Positions 1 to 10,350 of a DNA stretch of 64,000 bases are shown here, piece by piece; position 1 is the stretch's first letter, and every line of letters starts with the position of its first letter. The DNA comes from Zeugodacus cucurbitae (taxonomy: Eukaryota; Arthropoda; Insecta; Diptera; Tephritidae), in the NCBI RefSeq assembly GCF_028554725.1, contig NC_071667.1, positions 28,167,501 through 28,231,500 on the forward strand, given 5' to 3'. Under the pieces are notes generated by a model. The model was not told the DNA's origin. It saw only the letters and a list, made by a program, of their open reading frames with translations, and ran no database searches. The translations under genes were made by a program, and so were the position numbers.

Positions 1-1912
1 AAGATTGGATATCTCAAAATGTGGTACTTAACACCTCTATTAAAACATCAATAGAATTGGATAATGCAGTCGAAGATTTCACATACTTAATTCATGAAGC
101 AGCATTTGCTGCTACTCCCCAAAGAAGTAATGAATTCTTACCTCATAACTTAATTCATGTGTTCAGAAAGAAATGGCAAACCAGTAGAAATCCAAGAGTA
201 TAAAGCTACAAAGGAGTTAAAAGAAAAACTGAATGAATTTAAAAACAAATCGATTTTCGAATATATTGAAAGTTTAATTTCTAGTAACATTGGAGACCAT
301 AAGATATGGAATGCCACAAAATATCTAAAACGGCCTAAGAAAAGAAATGTGCCTATTAAAGATATTAACAACGTTTGGTATAGAGCAGATAAAAATAAAG
401 CAAATGCGTTTGGTATACACTTAGAGGCAACGTTCACCGCTTTTGATAGCAGCGGCAGCAACAATGATCCCGAAATATTAGAATTCCTAGATACTCTGGA
501 TTCAACTGGATTTACCAATCAAGCATATCACGCCGGCGGAAATACGTACCGAAATTGAGAAATTAAATAACAAGAAATCTCCAGGATACGATAAAATCGA
601 TGCCTAAGTAGCTAAGTGCTTACCTAAAAAAGGAATTATGTTTTTAACACTTTTATATAATGCTATATTAAGGCTTAACCATTTCCCTACTCAGTGGAAG
701 TATGCTGAAATTGTAATGGTTCCCAAACCAGCTAAACCCGAAAACGAAATCACTTCGTATAGGCCAATTAGTTTATTGACTCTATTCTCCAAAATATTTG
801 AAAAAATATTTTTACGTAAAGTATTGCCAATATTAAAAGAAAAAAAGGTCATACCTGAACATCAATTTGGGTTTCGCAGATATCACGGAACACCCGAACA
901 ATGTCACCGGGTAGTTAATTATATTATTGAGTCCTTAGAACGTAAGGAATACTGCTCAGCTGCATTTCTGGACATACAGCAAGTATTTGATAAAGTTTGA
1001 TATCACGGTCTCCTATATAAATTAAAAAAAATATTCGCCTCTCAATTGTGTTTAATCTTTAAAACATATTTAACAGATAGGTAATTTTATGTAAAAATAA
1101 ATGACGAAACATCTGACATAACATATATGAATGCTGGAGTTCCACAAGGAAGCGTGCTTGGTCCTGTACTTTACACGATTTTCACATCTGACATTCCTGA
1201 AACTAAAAATGTATTAATTGCTACCTATGCTGATGACACAGCTATATTGTCATCAAGTCAGGCTCCTATTGATGCAACTAAATTAGTACATGAAGAATTG
1301 AATATGATACAGGCTTGGCTAGATACCTGGAAAATGAAAGCAAACGTGGATAAATCTGTGTACGTGTTATTTACACTAAGGCGAAACGACAGCCCTCCTT
1401 TACTTTTAAATGGCAATATCATTCCTAAAAGTGATAGCGTTAAATACCTCGGCATTCATCTGGACAAACGATTAACATGGAAACACCACATAGAAGCCAA
1501 ACATAAACAATTAAAAATAAAAACTAATCAGCTTTATGGGCTACTCGGACATAAATCGCCATTACATCTTGAAAATAAATTACTAATATATAAAACCATA
1601 CTGAAACCTATATGGACCTATGGTGTGCAACTTTGGGGCACTGCTAGTAACTCAAATATTGAGATTCTACAAAGGTACCAATCAAAAACTTTAAGATTAA
1701 TTACAAACGCCTCTTGGTTCATCACAAATAAAGCCATTCATACAGATCTTAATATGTCTTTTGTTAAAAATGAGATTAAAAGATTTAGTACTACTTACTT
1801 GCGCAGGATTAGTTATCACGACAACCCTTTGGCAATTATGTTGCTTGATGAAAGCAATGACACAATTGAACTCAAAAGACATCATGTTCTAGATCTCCCA
1901 TTTAGGAATTAA
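1..1912 (+). pseudogene. Jockey-type ORF2 (linker plus reverse transcriptase), multiply broken
   Basis: Pieces of one LINE protein lie in order: a pre-RT linker at 21-203 (frame 3) and 157-515 (frame 1), then RT from about 521 to 1912 (frame 2). Recognisable motifs are YRPISLL near 760-780, FGFR near 867-880, GVPQGSVLGPVLY near 1136-1175, and the catalytic YADD at 1226-1237, followed by the thumb region (KYLGIHLD near 1442). Breaks: frameshifts near 180-200 and 515-521, and in-frame stops at 605-607 (TAA), 998-1000 (TGA, where tryptophan is likely ancestral) and 1082-1084 (TAA). The endonuclease lies beyond the left edge or is missing. In a live element this protein would nick DNA and copy the RNA at the nick; this copy cannot. 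Clade identification is confident. Confidence 0.85.
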
Positions 1913-2096
1913 GTATAATGTACATATATATATTTTGCTAACATATTACACACAACGAATTAAAGCATTTGTATATTGTATATTATTATTGACCTCATTT
2001 GAGATCACTAATATAAGTTAAATTTAAGATTTTGTTAAACAATTTGCTTATTATATGTTTTATATAGATTGCAAATAAAATAAATAAAAAAAAATT
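1..2096 (+). mobile_element. Jockey-clade non-LTR retrotransposon, 5' cut by window edge, inactive
   Basis: The element enters from the left edge. It has a degenerate ORF2, then about 180 bp of AT-rich 3' UTR, and ends in an A-rich tail near 2085-2096, as expected for a jockey-type LINE. It is clearly a different family from the RTE LINEs in the rest of the window: its RT motifs are of the GVPQGSVLGP type. The 5' end and any target-site duplication partner lie outside the window, so total length and truncation cannot be judged. Family level (jockey clade) is firm; the exact family name is not claimed. Confidence 0.85.
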
Positions 2097-3307
2097 TTAA
2101 TCGATTAAAAATCGAGTTGAAAATTCAATGTAACTACATATGTGGGTTATTGTCCACGCAGTATAAATTTGGCTGTGGTTTTTGATAAAATAGCAATCAG
2201 CTGTTGAAACTTTCCGACTTCTTATGAAGAGCAAAAACAAAAATGTATAACAGCTGATCGTTGATTGAGAAGCCGGCAGTGTGAAGGGCAAAAACTGACT
2301 TCTCAATTATAATCTTAATGTCACAAATTTATTTGGCTGTGCGAAAAGGCTATAAGAAGTAGATATGTATACATATTACCTCTTATCGAATTACATATTA
2401 ATTCGTATCAAAATTATGGTCTTGGCATTGTCAACTAAAGCCCAAAGGTACTTTTACTTCTCGCATTAACTATTTCCAGCCTTTACTTGTATCACAGCCT
2501 TGGTACAATTATTCCTATCTTATCTCACATTAATACTCATAACAGCTCATTTCCTTTCGGCTAAGTGCAAAACGCCCAATTGACCGTTTCTGGTATGTTC
2601 ACGCAGCTGCCAATTGCCCCCGAGCACTTAGTGCTTCCCCGTCAGCTTGGGTCCGAGCTTTGTTATATTCTTCTTGTCTCAGCCAGTAAATTATAAAATT
2701 CGCATTTGTTCTTGTTGATGCGAGTATTGTCTAAACAAAAATCTGTGCGGTCATAAGTAAACAAATTTTACGGAAATAAATCTTAAACTCAAGTGTTGCG
2801 GTCAACTCCGTTGTGTGTGGTGTGTGCTGGTGGTGGCGGTGGATAGAGAAACTCGGTTGGTCAATTAGTTTTGTTGGCATTTTGTGAGCTGGCGGCGGTG
2901 TGTGTGGGTCAATGGTCAAAGGTTAGGGGTTGGCTAAAAAATGGACTGTTTTGCATTGTTGTTGTATTTGTGAGCGTTTTTAGTTGAAATAATGTTGCAA
3001 AACATATTAATTAAAACAATCTTCCTAATGGAGTAGAATTCTGATAAAAGCCGAGAACAATCGGTACGGTAGCGAGTACGAGTATATATGTATGCATCTC
3101 TGTGCCCGTATTGATGATTTATGTTTGTTTAGAATTTAACTCTAATGGAGTTAGAATGTTTTCTAAACGCTACCTTATGATTTAGTGCTGTTTTAAAATA
3201 AACTATTTGTAGGTATGAACGTAAAATATTACATATTTGGGATAAAGACATTTGTAGTTCGAAATAAATCGGATTAATTTAGACTAAATGTATTTAATAA
3301 CTACAAT
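2097..3307. other. No recognisable gene or repeat
   Basis: AT-rich single-copy-looking DNA. Open frames on both strands are short and without recognisable domains. A GTGTG/TGGTGG-rich stretch lies at about 2810-2910. Nothing else is supportable. Confidence 0.5.
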
Positions 3308-3640
3308 TAAGGAAGGGCTAAGTTCGGTTATAACGGAGCATTTTATAAACTTGCAATTTATTTATTTTTTTATTTTATTAAGATAACACACCACGTGACC
3401 CATATGTATATTCGAAAATCATTATATATAGTATATGAGGCGGAGATGATTCCTGGACTGATTTCGCCACTAAACTAATATTTTGCTAAGACATCTAACA
3501 TATTAACCGATAACTGAAGGTTTGTGAAACCTAATATGAGACCTATTTTTTACACAGATCCACATTATTATGAGAAAAATATTTCCTCTGTGTTTCTACA
3601 GAATATTGTTCAACTCAACTTGAGTATAAAAAGGATAAAA
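3308..3640 (-). mobile_element. Helentron-derived HINE family 1, 3'-end fragment
   Basis: Read on the minus strand, the right-hand end resembles the end of the HINE copies at 10351 and 21524: a GGCTAAGTTCGG hairpin arm, the TTTTATA motif and the TTGCAATTTATT subterminal sequence, then about 300 bp that align by eye with the 3' third of those copies. The 5' half, the GTCC tract and the 5' subterminal repeat are missing. The inner boundary is uncertain by about 50 bp. Confidence 0.55.
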
Positions 3641-4102
3641 TATTGTGTTTAGTTAAGTCTTTAAAGTAGTACTTGGACGAAGGATATAAAATGATAATTA
3701 GATTAAAAGCAGATTGAAATTTCGTGGCATTTTTGAAATATTTGATATTCTTCGGGTAAGTCTTTGTATATTGTATAAGACTTGTCTAAAATTTCATCAA
3801 TATCGATTGAGCAGTTCTCGAGAAACCGACATTGAAAACAGTGTTTGGGAAAACGCGTTTTCAATTCTTAGTAACAATAAAGCTTCCCTGGAGCGCACAA
3901 CTTCTTCAGGTTGTATCTCCAAAACTATTACTCGTATCGACTTGTCAAAGGCCGCTTGGTCTTTCTTCTAACTACGACTCCAATATAAACCACTAAGCGA
4001 AATCAAATCATTCCCAACTTGATTTTTCCAACTACCTTTTTTGATATAGTCATTGAACACTTTTCTGTGCTTTCTGTTATAACATTTCTGATGAGAGCCT
4101 TA
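3641..4102. other. Unassigned, repeat-like spacer
   Basis: The stretch 3780-3960 has the wording typical of insect dispersed repeats (TTTCATCAATATCGATTGAG, a CTCGAGAAAC stretch), but I cannot match it to another copy in this window. No gene is recognised. Confidence 0.3.
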
Positions 4103-4830
4103 TCTTCTTCTTGATTGGCGTAGACACCGCTTATGCGGTTATAGTAGAATCCACAACAGCGCTCCACGCATATCTCCTTTTGGCAGTTTGGCGCCAATTG
4201 GTAATACTATGTGAAAACAGGTTCTTCTCCACCTGGTTCTTCCATCGGAGTGGAGACCTCCCTCTTCCACGGCTTCCACCAGCGGGTACTGCATTGAACA
4301 CTTTCAGAGCTGGTGCACTTACGTCCATTCGAACAACATGACCTAGCCAGCGTAGCCGCTGTCTTTTTATTCGCTGGACTATGTCTATGTCGTCGAATAA
4401 CATATACAGCTCATCATTCCATCGGCTGCGGTATTCGCCGTTGACAATGTTTGAGGGACCATAAATCTTTCGCAAAACCTTTCTCTCGAAAACTCCTAGT
4501 GCCATCTCATCGAATGTTGACATCGTCCACGCTTCTGCACCATAAAGTAGGACGGGAATGATGAGGGACTTGTGGAGTTTAGTTTTTGTTCGTCGAGAGA
4601 GGACTTTACTTTTTAATTGCCTACTCTGTCCAACGTAGCACCTGTTGGCAAGAGTGATTTTGCGTTGGATTTCGATGCTGGTGCAGGTGCCTAGATATAC
4701 GAAGTTATCTACGACTTCGAAGTTATGACTGTCAACAGTGACATGGGAGCCAAAACGCGAAAGCGCTGACTTTTTGTTATAGAAAATTGTACCTTCTTTA
4801 TTTAGCTCTTCAGCTCGTATTATTAGGTTA
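4103..4830 (-). pseudogene. RTE-clade LINE, 3'-end fragment (RT thumb and C-terminal domain)
   Basis: A minus-strand copy of the RTE element that is complete at 56433-59705. An open stretch at 4131-4523 encodes 130 residues of the C-terminal domain, including RIKRQRLRWLGHVVRM and the Gly/Arg-rich GGSRGRGRSPLRW segment. Upstream sequence to 4830 still reads as RT thumb but has an internal deletion near 4763-4775 that joins the HSRLGSH region to the region just before the YADD motif, removing the catalytic centre. The 3' end is preserved and carries a GAA-rich tail (CTTCTTCTT on the + strand at about 4103-4111). It is inactive. Confidence 0.85.
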
Positions 4831-4879
4831 TATGTATATACATATATATTTTAACCGGTTCGCGTTTCAAATAATAATA

Positions 4880-5000
4880 ATAATCTCATAGAACATTGGT
4901 TTAACATTACTCCAAAGAAATCGTATGACAGAGAGTCCCCTTTTCACAACCCCGGTTTGGGAATTAACAGCTTTGAAAAGGCCTCCATATTTCATCAGAT
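4880..5000 (-). pseudogene. Divergent RTE-like RT remnant
   Basis: On the minus strand, allowing one frameshift, this reads as a version of the RT motif KRGFRQGDSLSCDFFNLMLE (here RGDSLSYDFF followed by a VML-like stretch). It is much more diverged from the 56433 element than its neighbour at 4103-4830 is, so it may belong to an older or different RTE family. Only about 40 residues are readable and the limits are approximate. Confidence 0.4.
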
Positions 5001-6432
5001 CTCGTCGTGTTGTTATTGTAGGGGCATAAAATATTCTCTAAATAATTTTGAGGAATGGAGTCGTTAATTTCGAACCATTCGTCTTAAAAGTTATCGCTAC
5101 GTATAAAATATACCAGTGATGATATAATTTTAATGTTGTATCGGCTTTTAAAATAATGAAGTTCAATTTATTTACTTGAATGAAACTTAATTAATTATCT
5201 AAATCGAAGTAGCAAAGTTACAAAGTCATCTTCCATTTCGTAAATTGAAAATTCCGTTTTAGTTTAATGACGAACAGAAATTCACTGTTCGTATCGCAAG
5301 GGGCGTGGTTGAGGCATACACATTGTCCCCTAATGCTGGTGCATATGCTACTTCCTTAATGCCTAACAGCCACTGCTATAGTGTTGTTATTTAATATTGT
5401 TATATGTGTGCTCTCCTTGTTGTTGTTTTCACTGTTGCACTCTTCTCGGTTGCATTTGGCGCAGGACTTTGTGCGCAGATTTCCCTCGCATGGCACCTTC
5501 TCCCCCTCAACAACGCTCAATTCTCGGCTCTTAGCCGAAACAGAAAGGTCAATGCGATTTTAAAAGCGCCTCCTCTGCGTTGCTTTTGTGTCGTTAGCTT
5601 TTGTGCTTTTACTCCTTCGAATGCGAGTCCGATGATGCCTTGGCAAGGATGTGTTTCGTGTTGTTACTGAAATTTTCAAGTGTTGCGACACGCCCACAAA
5701 TGCAAGCGTGTCGGCTCTCTCAAATTGTTGTGTTGTTATTGTTTTTTATGGCTTTTATGCTATTGCACTTGTATTGTTGTAATTACATAATTTACAATAT
5801 GCAATTCATGCGAACTCAGCGCCAAACTACCTGTCAACTCATTTGGAACTACCCTTTTTGCACTCACTAGAGTACATATATACACTTGTAGGTGGGCCTG
5901 TACACATAACGGTAAATATCTGTTGTTGTTTTGCAATATTAATTTCATTAAGAGCAATGCAATAAGGACAGTTTATTGCTACTTTTTCAATATCCTGCTT
6001 TTTCGCAATTCTGTTGTTGTTGTTGTTCGCGTGTGTAAGTTTTTGTGTGGTGTTTTTATGAAACGGTTTTTAGTGTTGCCATTTCAATTTCACTACAAGT
6101 TTTATTTGCTTAATTTGGGTCGTGACATTCGTTGGCGTACTGTTTTTGCTTTCAATCAAAATTGTTATATTTTTTATTTGCAAACGCCACAACCACATGA
6201 AATGCGCTAAAAAGTATATACAGGAACAATCTCTACAAGTTTTGTTAAAATTATTGCGATTTTAGTAAGCGTTAAATTTAAATACTGAGATTTTAGCGAA
6301 TATGATTTTCCTTAGATGTCTTACACTAATGTTCGTAGCGAAACGCCAACTGACCGCCTGTTATTACTGGAAAACTACACCAGCGGCAACATAATGGTTT
6401 AACATTACTCACAATTACGGTGATTACTTACG
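5001..6432. other. Noncoding, GTT-triplet-rich
   Basis: Contains several open frames of 60-95 codons on both strands. They are leucine/phenylalanine/cysteine-rich because of GTT/TTG runs (for example 5410-5440 and 6012-6030). None has a recognisable domain. A 12-bp near-duplication of TTACGGTGATTA lies at about 6416-6440, immediately before the RTE insertion. Confidence 0.4.
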
Positions 6433-8475
6433 GTGATTATTATAAGGGAGCTGTGGGACGGCATATCAAACTCCTTACGTACAGCTGCAACCGAAACCAT
6501 TGGCTTTCGGAAAAGCCAAAAAAACAGCTGGTATGATGAGGATTGTCGTCTCGCAGTGGAGAGAAAACAGACTGCCTACCTCGCAATGTTGCGATCGACC
6601 GCAACACGAGCGGGATGGGAAAGATACCGAGAGCTGAAGAGGGAAGCGAGACGCATTTGCAGAAAAAGAAAGAAAGAGGCAGAAATGCGTGAGTATGAAG
6701 AGCTTGACAAGCTGGCCGACAGGGGTAATGCTCGAAAATTTTACGAAAAGATCCGGCGACTAACTGAAGGTTTCAAGACCGGAGCACACTCCTGTAGGAC
6801 CCCCAGCGGTGATCTAGTGGTTGATGACCAGAGTATACTGTGTTTGTGGAGGGAACACTTCTCCAGCCTGCTGAATGGCAGTGAAAGTACAACACCAGGA
6901 GATGGCGAACCCGATTCCCCAATCGACGACGATGGAACAGATGTTCCATTGCCCGACCGTGAAGAAATTAGAATAGCAATTACCCGCTTGAAGAACAACA
7001 AGGCGGCGGGGGCCGATGGATTGCCGGCCGAGCTATTCAAATACGGCGGCGAAGAGCTGATAAGGTGCATGCATCAGCTTCTTTGCGAAATATGGTCGGA
7101 AGAAAGCATGCCCGACGATTGGAATCTCAGTGTACTCTGCCCAATCCACAAAAAGGGAGACCCCACAATCTGCGCCAACTATCGTGGGATAAGCCTCCTT
7201 AACATCGCTTATAAGGTTCTATCGAGCGTACTGTGTGAAAGACTAAAGCCCACCGTCAACAAACTGATTGGACCTTATCAGTGTGGCTTTAGACCTGGAA
7301 AATCAACAACTGACCAGATATTCACCATGCGCCAAATCTTGGAGAAGACCCGTGAAAAAAGGATCGACACACACCATCTATTTGTCGACTTTAAAGCTGC
7401 TTTCGACAGCACGAAAAGGAGCTGCCTTTATGCCGCGATGTCTGAATTTGGTATCCCCGCAAAACTAATACGGCTGTGTAAGTTGACGTTGAGCAACACC
7501 AAAAGCTCCGTCAGGATCGGGAAGGACCTCTCCGAGCCGTTCGATACCAAACGAGGTTTCAGACAAGGTGACTCGCTATCGTGCGACTTCTTTAACTTGA
7601 TGCTGGAGAAAATTATAAGAGCTGCAGAGCTAAATAGAGAAGGTACAATCTTCTACAAGAGTGTACAGCTCCTGGCGTACGCCGATGATATTGATATCAT
7701 CGGAAACAACACCCGCGCCGTTAGTTCTGCTTTTTCCCGCCTGGATAAGGAAGCGAAGCGAATGGGTCTGGTGGTGAACGAGGACAAGACGAAATATCTC
7801 ATGTCATCAAACAAACAGTCAGCGCATTCGCGTCTTGGCTCCCACGTCACTGTTGACAGTCATAACTTTGAAGTTGTAGATAATTTCGTATACCTAGGAA
7901 CCAACATTAACACCGATAATAATGTCAGCCTTGAAATCCAACGCAGAATCACTCTTGCCAACAGGTGCTACTATGGACTGAGTAGGCAATTGAAAAGTAA
8001 AGTCCTCTCTCGACGAACAAAAACTAAACTCTACAAGTCCCTCATCATTCCCGTCCTACTTTATGGTGCAGAAGCGTGGACGGTGTCAACATCCGATGAG
8101 ACGGCACTAGGAGTTTTCGAGAGAAAGGTTTTGCGGAAGATTTACGGTCCCTTAAACATTAGCAACGGCGAATACCGCAGAAGATGGAATGATGAGCTGT
8201 ATGTGTTGTTCGACGACATAGACATAGTCCAGCGAATAAAAAGACAGCGGCTACGCTGGCTGGGTCATGTTGTTCGAATGGATGAAAGTGCCCCAGCTCT
8301 GAAAGTTTTCGATGCAGTACCCGCTGGTGGAAGCCGAGGAAGAGGGAGACCTCCACTCCGGTGGAAGGACCAGGTGGAGAAGGACCTGTCTTCACTTGGT
8401 ATTACCAATTGGCGCCAAACCGCCAAAAGGAGAGATGCGTGGCGCACTGTTGTGGACTCGGCTATAACCGCGTAA
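6433..8475 (+). CDS. RTE-clade LINE ORF, reverse transcriptase without endonuclease (680 codons open)
   Basis: An uninterrupted frame encodes the linker, reverse transcriptase and C-terminal domain of the RTE element. It lines up from about residue 320 of the 996-residue protein at 56467-59457 to the stop codon. RT landmarks are present: NNKAAGADGLPAELF, YRGISLLN, GFRPGKST, FVDFKAAFDS, TKRGFRQGDSLS, and the catalytic YADD encoded at about 7678-7690. The C-terminal RLRWLGHVVRM and GGSRGRGRPPLRW segments follow. The frame opens with GTG, and the first in-frame ATG is about 50 codons in, so this is a 5'-truncated remnant rather than a gene with its own start. The APE-type endonuclease domain is absent, so autonomous retrotransposition is not expected even though the RT reads intact. 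Confidence 0.85.
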   Translation: MIIIRELWDGISNSLRTAATETIGFRKSQKNSWYDEDCRLAVERKQTAYLAMLRSTATRAGWERYRELKREARRICRKRKKEAEMREYEELDKLADRGNARKFYEKIRRLTEGFKTGAHSCRTPSGDLVVDDQSILCLWREHFSSLLNGSESTTPGDGEPDSPIDDDGTDVPLPDREEIRIAITRLKNNKAAGADGLPAELFKYGGEELIRCMHQLLCEIWSEESMPDDWNLSVLCPIHKKGDPTICANYRGISLLNIAYKVLSSVLCERLKPTVNKLIGPYQCGFRPGKSTTDQIFTMRQILEKTREKRIDTHHLFVDFKAAFDSTKRSCLYAAMSEFGIPAKLIRLCKLTLSNTKSSVRIGKDLSEPFDTKRGFRQGDSLSCDFFNLMLEKIIRAAELNREGTIFYKSVQLLAYADDIDIIGNNTRAVSSAFSRLDKEAKRMGLVVNEDKTKYLMSSNKQSAHSRLGSHVTVDSHNFEVVDNFVYLGTNINTDNNVSLEIQRRITLANRCYYGLSRQLKSKVLSRRTKTKLYKSLIIPVLLYGAEAWTVSTSDETALGVFERKVLRKIYGPLNISNGEYRRRWNDELYVLFDDIDIVQRIKRQRLRWLGHVVRMDESAPALKVFDAVPAGGSRGRGRPPLRWKDQVEKDLSSLGITNWRQTAKRRDAWRTVVDSAITA

Positions 8476-8505
8476 GCGGTTTCTACGCCAGTTAAGAAGA
8501 AGACT
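6440..8505 (+). mobile_element. RTE-clade LINE, 5'-truncated copy
   Basis: Similarity to the full-length copy begins abruptly at ATAAGGGAGCTG (6440) and runs to a short 3' UTR and a GAA-type tail near 8492-8502. 5' truncation is the usual result of incomplete target-primed reverse transcription. I could not identify a convincing target-site duplication. Confidence 0.85.
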
Positions 8506-8792
8506 TAAACAAATACAAGCAATTACAAATTAATAAATATTAAGGTGCATTGCCATTTAAGTATCGCCAATTTGTACAGCTGTCTCAGAATTGTCAGCAA
8601 TAGCTATGGCAAAAGCTGCAGTAACAACTAGCACAGCAACAACAAAAACATACAAGTAATAACTGTGCGATTAATCATTTCGACGCTCGACCATTGAAAA
8701 CAGTTATTACAAACATTTGGAAGCAACAACAATAACGTTTGAAATATTTGTCTGACTGCAGTATTAGAAGCGGTCATATATAAATACATATA
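8506..8792. other. Spacer, nothing recognised
   Basis: CAA/ACA-rich DNA between two transposons, with no supportable feature. Confidence 0.4.
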
Positions 8793-9421
8793 CGAGGGTG
8801 ATCCAAAAGGTATTAGGCCTCACCGCCCGATGGCGCTACTATCGCAAGAGAAATTTATCGAATCGTTTTCGCAGTTTTGTTTTGACTGCATGTGGTAGCG
8901 GGCGTGTCCATGGATGGCTTCAAGTTTTCGGAAAGAAAATCGCGAAATGAAATCAAAGATCCTTTGAATGCTATATACGGTTACACTTCTCCTTCGGTTA
9001 CGAGCGTCAAAAAATGTTTCATTGAGTCTCATCATGGTCAAACGTCGGTTCATGTTGAGCCACGCGCAGGTGTCTTAGAATCAGCTACCGTGGAACATAA
9101 AGTGACAAAGTATCAAAGACCAAGCAACTGTGGACTTCTCTTGGTGAACCTGCTTTGAAGAAGAGCACGGCTATCCGTTTGGACGGAAAAGAAAAGAACT
9201 CCCGTTTTATGTGATACATAAAGTCATCGTCTTCATAGCCAAAATGTCCATCCAAATTGGAAAAGTTATTCGCAGGTCGGAAATCTTTGTCTAATAGGAG
9301 GATCTTCAGAAAACTTGTAAATTGTAGCACCACTGAATCAAGAGTATTGAGATAAAGATAAAATATAAATATTCTGAAATAAATAATTATTTTTCCAAAA
9401 TTTACTTATGGGACAGCCCTG
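8793..9421 (+). mobile_element. Mariner-like transposon remnant, internally deleted
   Basis: The left end CGAGGGTGATCCAAAAGGTA follows a TA dinucleotide and has the look of mariner (irritans-group) terminal repeats. The right end near 9400-9421, read in reverse (CAGGGCTGTCCCATAAGTA), is its decayed partner. Inside, 8892-9110 encodes an N-terminal helix-turn-helix-like part (residues NAIYGYTSPSVTSVKKCF, then TSVHVEPRAGVLESATVE). A second piece at about 9112-9200 resembles the middle of the transposase (KQLWTSLGEPALKKS). The region between them and most of the catalytic core are missing, so the element is dead. Subfamily assignment is tentative. Confidence 0.6.
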
Positions 9422-10350
9422 GTTTACTCATTTTTAGACCGTAGCGCTATTTGGACGGTTGTTCACAGAGCAAAATTTTAAGTTTGTTTATTTAGATGCA
9501 AATAGAAAATACTATTAATAGCGAGTTGTTGTTGCAGACACCTTGGTGTCGTATACTCGCATAAACTGAGGCCGACACGGTTGCGGTATGGCTGACAAAA
9601 CAGTAGTGGCATTAACGGACAAAGCCTGCGGCTCGCATCTACTAAATGACGACCAATAAACTCAGTGGGCTAATGTCAGTGGCAGTTGACAGTTGACGGT
9701 TGATGGTCGGCAGTAGCGACTAACCGTGTACAGTAGTACTTAAAGTGCCTAAGTAATACCTAAGACAATGCCATCTTCTTTGGTCGGTAGATAAATCACA
9801 GCCACTGCGTCGGCAACTAAAGAGAATAGGGCGCAGCATTGCAGGCAAACCGAAATGGCGATTCATCATCATCAACAGCGGGCGCGTTGTGGCGCGTTCA
9901 GTGCTGTAAAGATTTAAACGCTTTTGCTTACTACTTGCAACATACACGCCCATTTTTATGTTTTGTCGCCTTAATTACCATCTACTAAGCAACAGCAGTA
10001 AAGAAGTGCAACAAATACATATATGTTGCATGTGCGTATGTGAGTTGCAAGTGCAACGTTTGGCCTATTCGCCCAATGTGCTAGTCAAACGCAAATAAAA
10101 ACTCTATGGATCCAAGTAATTTGCCCATTGATTAGCAACGGTGGACCACTAATGCCACGCCACTGCCGATGAATGAATATGTCCACTATAAGCGCACCAT
10201 TTGGCAAATCAACAACCACTGAACGCATAAGACAGGCTCATCACTTATATTTTGTGTCATTTTCTGCAACGGCGGATGCTGTCTGACATTAAATATAGTT
10301 TTTTTTTTGATAATTTATCCCTTTACTATAATTACATACGATTACTTTTT
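9422..10350. other. No recognisable gene or repeat
   Basis: Moderately GC-richer than its surroundings near 9540-9960, with short imperfect repeats such as CAGTTGACAGTTGACGGTTG near 9682-9700. No domain is recognised in any frame. Confidence 0.4.

Noticed and set aside
5285..5300. GGGGCGTGGTTGAGG as a HINE fragment
   Set aside because: Only about 12 bp match and no neighbouring HINE sequence accompanies it.
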